Of a stretch of 64,000 nucleotides of DNA, positions 7,266 through 15,504 are shown one piece after another; within the stretch, counting starts at the first letter, position 1; every line of letters begins with the position of its first letter. A model generated the notes under the pieces. The model was not told the DNA's origin and searched no databases. It was given only the letters and a program-made list of their open reading frames with translations. The stretch comes from Verrucomicrobiaceae bacterium. GTDB taxonomy: Bacteria > Verrucomicrobiota > Verrucomicrobiia > Verrucomicrobiales > Verrucomicrobiaceae. Both the position numbers and the translations under genes were made by a program. Location of the stretch: NCBI GenBank assembly GCA_019694165.1, contig JAIBCL010000006.1, positions 62,001 through 126,000 of the forward strand, written 5' to 3'.

Positions 7266-9650
7266 ATGGCCGCGAAATCTACAGCCCCTACTTCCGTCGG
7301 CCCGCCAGCGTGGCTGGGTTTTGGGGGATGCGTTGTCGGCGCGGTCGCCGCTTGCCTGTGGTTTCCGGATTCGGTCTGGCGAAGTATGTTGCCGGAGGTT
7401 CCGGGCCGGTTCTTTCTCCCGGCGTTCGCGTCCGCGTTCGCCGCAGGTTGGCTGTGTGGACTCTGCGGCCCTCGGAATGATTCGCGCGGGACGGAAGGCG
7501 GGGCGCAGTCGCGCGCGTCAATCGCGGGTCTGCTGACCTCGCTCGTGGTATGTATCGCGGCGCAGCGCGCGAGTGGCGGGCTGCGTGGGGTCGGGGTGAC
7601 GCCGCTTTTCGCCGCAGCGTTGCTCGGGTTCGGGCTGTTGCCATCAATGCTCTTCGCCAATCTCGGTGCGGGCCTCTCGCGTCGCGTCCGCGAACGCGAA
7701 TCGTTTCTCGGCGGAGCTTGGGGGAAGCGAGAACGAGTGTTCGCGTTCGCTGCGAGCGCCGTTTTGCCAGCTGCCGCCGTGCTGGTGTGGCCGACGGTTT
7801 ATTTTGCGGACAAGCTAATGGCGAAGGCTGTCGTGGCAGTGCTGCCGGCCGCGCTGCCCTCTCCGCCTCCGAAGCCCGAGCCGCCGAAGCCGCGCTACGC
7901 GAAGCCCGAAGGATTCGACGCGGCCAATGCGTGGAAGCGGGTGGTGCTCAAGGAGGACGTGATCGCTGACGTGGTCGGCGGCTCGCCGTTCGTCCTCTCG
8001 CACCGGGAGGATCGCGTCGCCGCGCTGGTCCGCCGCAACGGGAAATCGTTGCTCGTGGCCCGGCATTTGATCGATCCGGTTGAGGATCGTCAGGTCGAGA
8101 TCGCGGTGGCGGTCGGGCCGATGGCGTGGTCGCCCGACGACCGTCGGCTCATCGCGGCGACCGCCGACGGCGGTTTCGTGGTGATCGATTGGGAGCGCGC
8201 GACTGTGATCCCCCTCCCGATTCCAAAGGCTGATCGGAAGACCTTGAACGACGTGATCTGGTGGCGAGACGAGGACGTAGTGGTGACGTTCCGACAAGGC
8301 CAGCCGCAAGCGCTCTCGCTCGACACGCTGAGGCTGTCGCCGCTGAGCGAACACCCAGTTTGGGCGAAGCTCACCGAAGCCGACCGGAGCCGCGTCTTCG
8401 CGTCGGTTGACCCGCCGCATCCATCGGTGCCGAAGGTGCGCTACGCATTCGCACGCGACGGCGACGGCCTGTCGCTGCTGGCGCGCGACGCGGAAGCGCA
8501 CTACAGCCGTGTGCTGCTCCCCGGCATTTCCTCCTTGCAAGTGGATTTCTGGAACCGCGATGGCAGCATCGTCTTCTTCGCCGAGCGCGAGCGGCTGCGC
8601 ATCCTCTACATGGGGCTGCGCGACGCGCCGACGCTGCGCTTCGCCGCGGAGAGCCGCGAGGGCTTCCCCGCAACCGACGAAGTGAAGGCGGCGATCAAGA
8701 ATCGCACCATCGAGTGCTTCATCACCGAGCCAATCGTCAACCCGCTCAATGGCAAGACCGTCGCTGGCGACGTGGCACACGCAAAAGGCGTGGCCCGTGT
8801 CATTGCTGCCGAGGGGAAGGCTGCGACAATTTGGGTGAGCGAGGAACGCGGGCCGATCCGCGAAGGCGACGTGATCACGCTGCCGCGCGTCGCTTCTCCG
8901 AACGGCGGCGCGCCGCTCTCGCCGACATGGTTCGCGGTGCTTACCAAGGCGGACGCCAGTCAGGACATTCCGCGTCGTGATAGCGAGAAGCCGTCGGCGA
9001 CGACGAACGATGCCGCCACCGCGCCAACTTCCGCCCAGGTGTCGCCCACCACATCGAAGCCCGACGCCCCATCGAGCCGCCCGGTTTACGACGAGCTGAT
9101 GAAGCATAAGGCCGAATGGATGCCAAAGAAGGAGAAGAACGCGCCGTCAGCGGAAACGAAGCCGCCGCAACCATCGTCCGTGCCGCAGACGAAGAGTGCA
9201 AAATCCACTCCCCCGCCGACCTTCGCGTCGAAGGTGCCGCCGCTGAAGGCGAACGCCCCACCCATCGAGCGCGTGAAGCACTTCATCACCCTGCACCACG
9301 CGAAGGTCAGCGACCGTGACATCGACGGTATCGCGGCCGACTACGGGGCCGTCGCACACGTCAACGGCAAGGACATGACCCGCGAGGATGTCCGCCGCGA
9401 CGAGCAGACCGTTACGGCGAATTCGGTCAGCCTCGTGGAGCAGGTGGACGGCCCCATCGCCGTTACCACGCAGCAGAACAGCCGCTACCACGCGGAATAC
9501 GGCATTTCGTTTGAATTGATCACGCGCGACGACAACGGCGGCCAGGGATCGGCGCTGGTGGAAATGGACGTGCTGCTGACCAGCGCGGGGCCGAAGATCG
9601 TCGCCCGCAAGACGCGAGTTTACAAAAAAGGCCCCGCCGGGAAGCGTTGA
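7266..9650 (+). CDS. Membrane protein with beta-propeller-like middle and NTF2-like C-terminus
   Basis: A 794-residue protein of unknown role. The first 190 residues hold about five TM segments, for example WLGFGGCVVGAVAACLWF and LLTSLVVCIAAQ. A proline-rich linker (PSPPPKPEPPKP) leads to about 350 residues that read like a TolB/WD-type propeller: MAWSPDDRRLIAATADGG and similar blades. After a long Pro/Ser/Lys spacer (about 575-665), the last 120 residues resemble an NTF2/SnoaL-like fold (IERVKHFITLHHAKVSDRDI to LVEMDVLLTSAG). The next gene starts two bases after the stop, so the two are co-transcribed. Domain calls rest on pattern only. It sits between an R-M system and a SIR2 pair, so a defence role is possible but untested. 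Confidence 0.7.
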   Translation: MAAKSTAPTSVGPPAWLGFGGCVVGAVAACLWFPDSVWRSMLPEVPGRFFLPAFASAFAAGWLCGLCGPRNDSRGTEGGAQSRASIAGLLTSLVVCIAAQRASGGLRGVGVTPLFAAALLGFGLLPSMLFANLGAGLSRRVRERESFLGGAWGKRERVFAFAASAVLPAAAVLVWPTVYFADKLMAKAVVAVLPAALPSPPPKPEPPKPRYAKPEGFDAANAWKRVVLKEDVIADVVGGSPFVLSHREDRVAALVRRNGKSLLVARHLIDPVEDRQVEIAVAVGPMAWSPDDRRLIAATADGGFVVIDWERATVIPLPIPKADRKTLNDVIWWRDEDVVVTFRQGQPQALSLDTLRLSPLSEHPVWAKLTEADRSRVFASVDPPHPSVPKVRYAFARDGDGLSLLARDAEAHYSRVLLPGISSLQVDFWNRDGSIVFFAERERLRILYMGLRDAPTLRFAAESREGFPATDEVKAAIKNRTIECFITEPIVNPLNGKTVAGDVAHAKGVARVIAAEGKAATIWVSEERGPIREGDVITLPRVASPNGGAPLSPTWFAVLTKADASQDIPRRDSEKPSATTNDAATAPTSAQVSPTTSKPDAPSSRPVYDELMKHKAEWMPKKEKNAPSAETKPPQPSSVPQTKSAKSTPPPTFASKVPPLKANAPPIERVKHFITLHHAKVSDRDIDGIAADYGAVAHVNGKDMTREDVRRDEQTVTANSVSLVEQVDGPIAVTTQQNSRYHAEYGISFELITRDDNGGQGSALVEMDVLLTSAGPKIVARKTRVYKKGPAGKR

Positions 9651-9652
9651 TC

Positions 9653-10345
9653 ATGTTCGGCCTGCTGTCATTCCGAAAGCCCGAAGTGCACAAGCACCAG
9701 GGCACTTACATCGAGGGGTTCGCCATCCCGCCGGACGCCTTCTACAAAGCCGTCGAAGGCGAGATTGCGGCGCTCGGCATCCCAGACATCGCGACGGCGC
9801 GCGTCTTCTACCGCGAGGGCGGGCCGCACACCGCCGAGCGCGAATACCTGCGCGTGAGCCGCGAGCGGTTCGCCTACCTCGTGTGCGCCGCGCCATGGGG
9901 CACGAGCTTCTTCTTCAGCAAGCGGTTCACAGAAAAGACGCGGAGCCTGCGCGTGTGGGAGCTGATCGCGATGCTCATCTTTCTCGCCGGAGCCTTCGCC
10001 GCCTACTGGCATATCCTCGGGTTGGTTTGGGGCATCGTCATTTTCGTTCTCAACCTCATCGCCGCAGCGGTGCTGTGTCGCAGTGTCGTGGACATGGGCT
10101 GGAACTGGCTCGACGACCTGCTCCTGAGCCTGCCCGTCGTCGGCACGTTCTACGAGCTGTATCTGCGCCCCGGAGCCTACTTCCGCGACGACACGCGGGC
10201 GTTGTTCGTGAACCTCGTGGATGCAATCGTTGACCGCCAGATCGCCGCCTTCACCGCTGACACGGACGTGAAGCTCGGCGAGTTCAAAGACCTCAAGCCG
10301 GAGAGCAGGCTGGCGGCGTTTGTGCGGAGGGTGTTGGGGAGCTGA
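9653..10345 (+). CDS. Two-TM membrane protein of unknown function
   Basis: A 230-residue protein from ATG 9653; a TTG at 9647 is an alternative but overlaps the previous stop, and GGGAAG lies about eight bases upstream of the ATG. Two or three closely packed hydrophobic segments lie at about 105-150 (ELIAMLIFLAGAFAAYW, then GLVWGIVIFVLNLIAAAVLC). An acidic C-terminal cytosolic stretch includes a helix rich in VDAIVDRQIAAF. No family recognised. It starts two bases after the preceding membrane-propeller gene and probably works with it. Confidence 0.7.
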   Translation: MFGLLSFRKPEVHKHQGTYIEGFAIPPDAFYKAVEGEIAALGIPDIATARVFYREGGPHTAEREYLRVSRERFAYLVCAAPWGTSFFFSKRFTEKTRSLRVWELIAMLIFLAGAFAAYWHILGLVWGIVIFVLNLIAAAVLCRSVVDMGWNWLDDLLLSLPVVGTFYELYLRPGAYFRDDTRALFVNLVDAIVDRQIAAFTADTDVKLGEFKDLKPESRLAAFVRRVLGS

Positions 10346-10429
10346 TGCACAGAAAACGTTAGCAAGTCATGCTCGACTCCCCAGCGTCCGCCAACATAGA
10401 ATCTCATTCGCCGCAACCAAGAACCACAT

Positions 10430-12262
10430 ATGAAAATCTCCGAATACCCCGACAACACGATAGCTGGCTATTTACCTCGTCTTGTAGCCGAATACGATCG
10501 GGGCCGGCTGGTGCCATTCGTCGGTGCGGGTATCTCGGCACCGAATTGTGCCCTGTGGGGGGAGTTTATCTTCAACCTGGAGAAGGAAGCCGGAATGCGA
10601 AATACGTCCGAGCGATATAAGGCCAACGAAGACGGCTCCTCGAGATTGATCCAACGAGCGGCACGCGCCGTCAGGAAAATCAGGCACTCTCCTTCGATTG
10701 ATTTTGCCGAGGCCGTTCGCAGGTCTCTCGTCCCAGCATGTAAGTCCACCTCTCCCCCACCGGCGACTTCGGCATTGGCGTCAATTCCATGGCCTCTGAT
10801 CCTAACGACCAACTATGATGACTTGCTGCTCTCTGAAATAAACAGCCGGGTAAAGAATTCCGAGTCTTTTGACAGGATGCAGGTTTGTGGGAGAGGGCGT
10901 TCGGATTCTGAAAGAATCGTCAACAGCCTTCATTCACCGGACCAGCCTTTGTTGTGGGCGATTCAGGGGTTCGTTGGTGGGCAGGCATCGCAATCATTTA
11001 CCGACCAGCCCTTCCACAGGGGCGACCTTTCTGAGCTTGCCTCCCAGCTTGTGGTTGGTCATGAGGAATACCGTCGGGAGGCTTTCCGCTCTCATGGTTT
11101 TAGAAGAGCATTTTCCGATGTGTATCGGAACCGGACTTTCCTGTTCGTGGGCAGTGGGCTTTCCGAAGGATATTTCGAGAATCTCTTCGACGAGACAATC
11201 GAATTGCTAGGGGTGGTTCCCCACAATCACTTTGCGATCGTCGAGGAGGGGAAACTGAATCGCGAGACCGTCCGCGAGCGCTTTCAGATCGAATTGATCG
11301 AATACCCGAAGGGACGGAGGGAAAAGGTCGTCGAGTGGGTTTTGAATCTTGAGCACGCCATCCAACACCGGATGTCGAGGTGTGCCGGCTGGGGATTCAG
11401 CCTCAGCTCTGGCAGCAGGGTGGAGCAGGGCGAGAGCCCGGACTTGCAGATCGTGCGCAGCCGTGTCCCTACACCAAAGGAGGACGAGTGCGTCGTGATC
11501 AGCGTCGGCGTGCGCAACGGAAAGCCGCTCTTGGGAAGCGGCGGCGGTGGCATTCTCGGGGCTTTCTCCAAGGCCGATGGAACTTGTCAGTCGTGGTCGA
11601 AGCCACTTGCCAGGAATCCACACGTTTGGCGCTACGGCACATCGTCGGTCTTCGCGGTAGCCGCCAGAACCAACGGCGCGAGCGGCAAAGAGTCCAGAGA
11701 CGCACGCTCGGTGAAGGAGGCAATGGGTTCCGCGCTGAACGTAGTCAAGGACGCAGGATTCAAGCGCGCCTACGCAATGCTTTTGTCGGCAGGTCCGGGG
11801 CGAGTCTTCCCGTCCCACATTTCGTTGATCCAGATGGCGCGCGGATTTGCCGCTTGGAAGCAGGATGCCTGCACCGGGCAACGGAGTCTTGAACTGGTCA
11901 TCTGCGTCGTGGACCCGCGTCCCATAGCGTTGCTATCGTCGGGCCGGCTCAATCTCCAAGAGGTGTTGGCCGTTCCTCACCTTCGATTCTGGGTCGAAAT
12001 AGTGCGCGATGACAACAAGCAGATCGCCAGACATTTGTTGCACGAACTTCCCGACACCCCGCTCACTGCGATTCTCGACAAGTTTGATCTCGGGCATTCC
12101 GGGTGGTCGGCTTGGGTCTTGCCAAGCCCCGTTGCGGGACAAAAGGAAATCCAAGCCCGTGAAGTTTTCGGATACAAGGGCGGTGATCCGTGGACCGTTG
12201 AGAACGCCGGTTTGGTGAGCGGCTCTATTTTGAGAGTCATAATCCGCAAGCCTCGGGCCTGA
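10430..12262 (+). CDS. SIR2-like domain protein, partner of the downstream HerA-like ATPase
   Basis: A 610-residue protein. The N-terminal SIR2_2-type domain has the NAD-binding loop VPFVGAGIS (28-36), the Asn motif LTTNYDDLL (125-133), and the closing FLFVGSGLSEGYFENLFDE (about 237-255). In this family NAD cleavage normally needs the Asn (N128 here) and a His in an HG motif; here the corresponding place seems to read IQG, so His is replaced by Gln179. The C-terminal 280 residues are a separate region with LLSAGPGRVFP and LELVICVVDP, faintly like a macro or related nucleotide-binding fold; I do not assign it. The HerA-like gene starts 27 bases after the stop. Base composition is clearly AT-richer than its neighbours, suggesting recent transfer. 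Confidence 0.85.
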   Translation: MKISEYPDNTIAGYLPRLVAEYDRGRLVPFVGAGISAPNCALWGEFIFNLEKEAGMRNTSERYKANEDGSSRLIQRAARAVRKIRHSPSIDFAEAVRRSLVPACKSTSPPPATSALASIPWPLILTTNYDDLLLSEINSRVKNSESFDRMQVCGRGRSDSERIVNSLHSPDQPLLWAIQGFVGGQASQSFTDQPFHRGDLSELASQLVVGHEEYRREAFRSHGFRRAFSDVYRNRTFLFVGSGLSEGYFENLFDETIELLGVVPHNHFAIVEEGKLNRETVRERFQIELIEYPKGRREKVVEWVLNLEHAIQHRMSRCAGWGFSLSSGSRVEQGESPDLQIVRSRVPTPKEDECVVISVGVRNGKPLLGSGGGGILGAFSKADGTCQSWSKPLARNPHVWRYGTSSVFAVAARTNGASGKESRDARSVKEAMGSALNVVKDAGFKRAYAMLLSAGPGRVFPSHISLIQMARGFAAWKQDACTGQRSLELVICVVDPRPIALLSSGRLNLQEVLAVPHLRFWVEIVRDDNKQIARHLLHELPDTPLTAILDKFDLGHSGWSAWVLPSPVAGQKEIQAREVFGYKGGDPWTVENAGLVSGSILRVIIRKPRA

Positions 12263-12289
12263 TGTGCCGTCATCGAATTGCGACTTTGA

Positions 12290-15200
12290 ATGAGCTGGCT
12301 CGACGACGCTTTGACGGATCAGTTCTACCGCTGGGAGCTGCGCGGGCGGGGGTGGCAGTTGTTCGACGGGCCGGTGTCCATCGAGCCGCCGTTCCGGCCG
12401 TTCTTCGGACACTACCTTCCGAGCGATGACCGCGCCGGGGCGGACACCGGCAGACGACACACGATGGCGAGCGCGCTGATCGAAGGCGTGCGCGGACTCA
12501 TCGCTCCGCCTGTCGAGCGAAAGACGCATGACACTGCGGACGACGAACCGGGGCCGTTCTACGAGGAGCGCGGGGATATGGTCGAGGTGCAGATCGCGCT
12601 CCCCGATGTGAAGGGGGTGAGATTCGACGCGGGTGGGGCATGGCTACTCTCGCTGTCGGCGTGCCGCGAGCCGGTGGCATTCGAGCTGGTGGGCACCTCA
12701 CGGGAGATCGTGGCGCAGTTCGCGGCGGGCGTGGATGATGCCGGGATACTCGCGCGGCAGATCGCGGCACACTTCCCCGGCGCGCAGACCGCCGAGCAGC
12801 GGGGATACCTGACCGGGCGGAGGCTGGAGGCTGGCTCGGAGATTGCGGCGATCGAGATCGGCCTCGGCGACCTTTTCATGGTTCCGCTCGCCGCGCCGTC
12901 GAGCGACATTTTCGTGAGCATGGCCGCCGCGATGGACGGCCTCGCGCCGGACGAGCTGGCGGTATTCCAGGTGATCTTCGAGCCGACGCGCCACGCATGG
13001 GCGGAGAGCATCCTTCGGTCAGTGACCGACAACGCTGGCGGAGCGTTCTTCGCGAACCGTCCGGAGCTGGTGAAGCAGGCGCGGGAGAAAATTCGTGCGC
13101 CGCTCTTCGCCGCCGCCGTGCGGATCGCCGCGTTCGCGGACGACGAAGAACGGGCGCACCATCTGTGCCGCAGCATGGCGTCGGGCCTCCGCGCGTTCGA
13201 GCGGGTCGGGTGCAACGAGCTGATCGCGCTCGACGGCGACGGCTACCCGGACGGCGCGCGCGAGGAGGACATCCTGCGCCGCCAGAGCCGGCGGACGGGG
13301 ATGCTGCTCAACGCGGAGGAGCTTTCCGCGTTCGTGCACCTGCCGACGAGCGCCGTGGCGTCCGCGAAGCTCCGCCGCGACTCGGGGCGCACGCGGCCCG
13401 CGCCCGCGCACCTGACGGAAGCGGCGGACCTTTTGCTCGGCGTGAACGTCCACGCGGGCCAGGAATCCGATGTGTGGCTGAGCGCGGACCACCGCGTCCG
13501 GCACACGCACGTCATCGGCGGCTCGGGCTACGGGAAGACGACGTTCCTCTTCAACTGCATCCGCCAGGACATCGAGAACGGCCACGGGTGCGGGCTGCTC
13601 GATCCCCACGGCGACCTTGCGGACCGCGTGCTCGAATTCATCCCGCGCGATCGGGCCGACGACGTAGTGCTCGTCGATCCGACCGACGAGGAGTTCTCCG
13701 TGGGTTTCAACGTGCTCGCCGCGCACAGCGACTTCGAGAAGGATCTCATCGCGTCCGACCTCGTCGCCGTGTTCAGACGCCAGAGTTCATCGTGGGGCGA
13801 GCAGATGGAGAGCGTGCTCCACCACGCGATCATCGCCTTCCTCGAAAGCTCGCGCGGCGGCACGCTCGCGGACTTGAAGAACTTCCTGCTCGATCCGGGG
13901 ACGCGCGCCGAGTTCCTCAAAACGGTGCGGGACCCCGACGTGGTCTTCTACTGGAAGAAGGGCTTCCCGCAGCTCGGCGGCACGCGATCCATCGGCCCCG
14001 TGGTCACGCGGCTGGAGAAGCTGCTCGCGCGGAAGCCGGTGCGGCGGATGGTGTCGCAGCGCGCGAGCCGGCTCGACTTCGCGGGCATCATGGACGGCGG
14101 CAAGATTTTCATCGCGAAGCTGCCGCAGGGGCAGATCGGCGCGGAGAACGCCTACCTCCTCGGCACGCTGCTCGTGTCGAAGTTCCAGCAGATGGCGATG
14201 GCGCGGCAGCGGTTGCGCGAGGAGGAGCGGCGGCCCTTCTTCCTCTATGTGGACGAGGCGTCGAACTTCTTCGCGCCGTCGATGGCGGAGATTCTGTCGG
14301 GCGCGCGCAAGTATCGGCTGGGCCTCGTGCTCTCGCACCAGAACCTCAGCCAGCTCAAGGCCGAGACGGAGGTCGCCGGGGCGCTCGACGCGAGTGCCTG
14401 CACGCGCATCGCGTTCCGCGTCGGCGACCATGACGCGCGGGCGCTGGCCGAAGGCTTCTCGCACTTCGAGCCGCGCGCGTTGCAGAACCTCGACGTGGGC
14501 GAGGCAATCTGCCGCGTGGAGCGCAGCGACCACGATTTCAACCTGACGATGCTGCCGCCCCTTGGGCCTTTCGAGGGCATCGAATACGCGGCGCGAGAGG
14601 AGGTCGTGTCGCGCTCGCGGGCCGCCTACGCGACGCCGATTGCCGAGATTGAGACGGCGATGCGCGGAACTGCGGACGACTCGAACGCTGATGACCAGAG
14701 CGAAAGCGAGGAGACGGAGATTACGTCGGCAAGAGGCGATACCGCAGAGCCGGAAGAGGCAGCAGCAACCACAGCAGGCAACGAGGTCGGAGAAGAGCGG
14801 GTGCGCGCCGCGCCAACGGCAGTCGCGGGCGATGTGCCGATCGCTGCGCAGCTCCCAACGAGAACCTACTCCCCCACCGAGGTACGGGCCGATATTGAAT
14901 CGCTGGGCCGGGGCGGCGAGTTGCACCGCGCTGCGCAGCACGAATTGAGATTGCTCGCCGAATCGCTCGGCTTCCGCGCCACCATCGAGCGGCAGATTCA
15001 GGGCAGCCTTGAGACGGTGGACCTCCACTTGCAGCGCGACGCCACCGAGATCGGCTGCGAGGTAACGGTCACGAACACGCTCGACTACGAGGTGCGCAAT
15101 GTGCTCAAGCTCATTCGGGCCGGGATGCAGTCGATCGCGATGGTCGCGCTTGATGTGGACAAGCTCGCCAGACTGGAGCCGGCCATCCGCAACAGTTTAT

Positions 15201-15445
15201 CGCCCGAAGACAACGCGAGGGTGCGCTGCTTCTTGAAGGAGCAATTCATCGAGCACCTTCAGTCCCTCGCGCTCGCCGATCCGCCGCCGCAAGAGCCGCC
15301 GGTTGCGGGCGTGGCGCGCAAGGTGAAGGGCTGGACCGTGAAGCGCACGGTCGTCGAACTCAGCCCCGAGGAATTGAAGCAGCGGGAGGCCGAGATCGCC
15401 GCCGCCATCGCCGACAACATCCGCCGCAAAGCCTCGAAGAAATAG
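12290..15445 (+). CDS. HerA/VirD4-like ATPase with C-terminal nuclease-like domain
   Basis: A 1051-residue protein. Residues 1-400 are a specific N-terminal region without clear motifs. A DUF87/TraG-type ATPase core follows: Walker A GGSGYGKT at 410-417, GLLDPHGDL soon after, Walker B FFLYVDEAS around 650-658, and LVLSHQNLSQL as sensor region. An acidic linker (about 790-830) precedes a small domain at about 870-1000 resembling restriction endonuclease-like folds: D911 in VDLHLQR and GCEVTVTN with E924-V-T926, where a Lys would be expected instead of T926. SIR2 plus HerA pairs are known anti-phage systems; this protein is longer than usual for the HerA partner and carries the extra domain. 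The gene is very GC-rich compared with its SIR2 neighbour. Confidence 0.87.
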   Translation: MSWLDDALTDQFYRWELRGRGWQLFDGPVSIEPPFRPFFGHYLPSDDRAGADTGRRHTMASALIEGVRGLIAPPVERKTHDTADDEPGPFYEERGDMVEVQIALPDVKGVRFDAGGAWLLSLSACREPVAFELVGTSREIVAQFAAGVDDAGILARQIAAHFPGAQTAEQRGYLTGRRLEAGSEIAAIEIGLGDLFMVPLAAPSSDIFVSMAAAMDGLAPDELAVFQVIFEPTRHAWAESILRSVTDNAGGAFFANRPELVKQAREKIRAPLFAAAVRIAAFADDEERAHHLCRSMASGLRAFERVGCNELIALDGDGYPDGAREEDILRRQSRRTGMLLNAEELSAFVHLPTSAVASAKLRRDSGRTRPAPAHLTEAADLLLGVNVHAGQESDVWLSADHRVRHTHVIGGSGYGKTTFLFNCIRQDIENGHGCGLLDPHGDLADRVLEFIPRDRADDVVLVDPTDEEFSVGFNVLAAHSDFEKDLIASDLVAVFRRQSSSWGEQMESVLHHAIIAFLESSRGGTLADLKNFLLDPGTRAEFLKTVRDPDVVFYWKKGFPQLGGTRSIGPVVTRLEKLLARKPVRRMVSQRASRLDFAGIMDGGKIFIAKLPQGQIGAENAYLLGTLLVSKFQQMAMARQRLREEERRPFFLYVDEASNFFAPSMAEILSGARKYRLGLVLSHQNLSQLKAETEVAGALDASACTRIAFRVGDHDARALAEGFSHFEPRALQNLDVGEAICRVERSDHDFNLTMLPPLGPFEGIEYAAREEVVSRSRAAYATPIAEIETAMRGTADDSNADDQSESEETEITSARGDTAEPEEAAATTAGNEVGEERVRAAPTAVAGDVPIAAQLPTRTYSPTEVRADIESLGRGGELHRAAQHELRLLAESLGFRATIERQIQGSLETVDLHLQRDATEIGCEVTVTNTLDYEVRNVLKLIRAGMQSIAMVALDVDKLARLEPAIRNSLSPEDNARVRCFLKEQFIEHLQSLALADPPPQEPPVAGVARKVKGWTVKRTVVELSPEELKQREAEIAAAIADNIRRKASKK

Positions 15446-15504
15446 CGGGGCGTGTGCAGATAGATTGTTGATTTGCTCGCTCTCTTCGCCATTATCAACG
15501 CGCG

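Noticed and set aside
10430-12262. Thoeris ThsA
   Set aside because: The SIR2 domain is similar in type, but no TIR-domain ThsB gene is adjacent, and the neighbour is a HerA-like ATPase.
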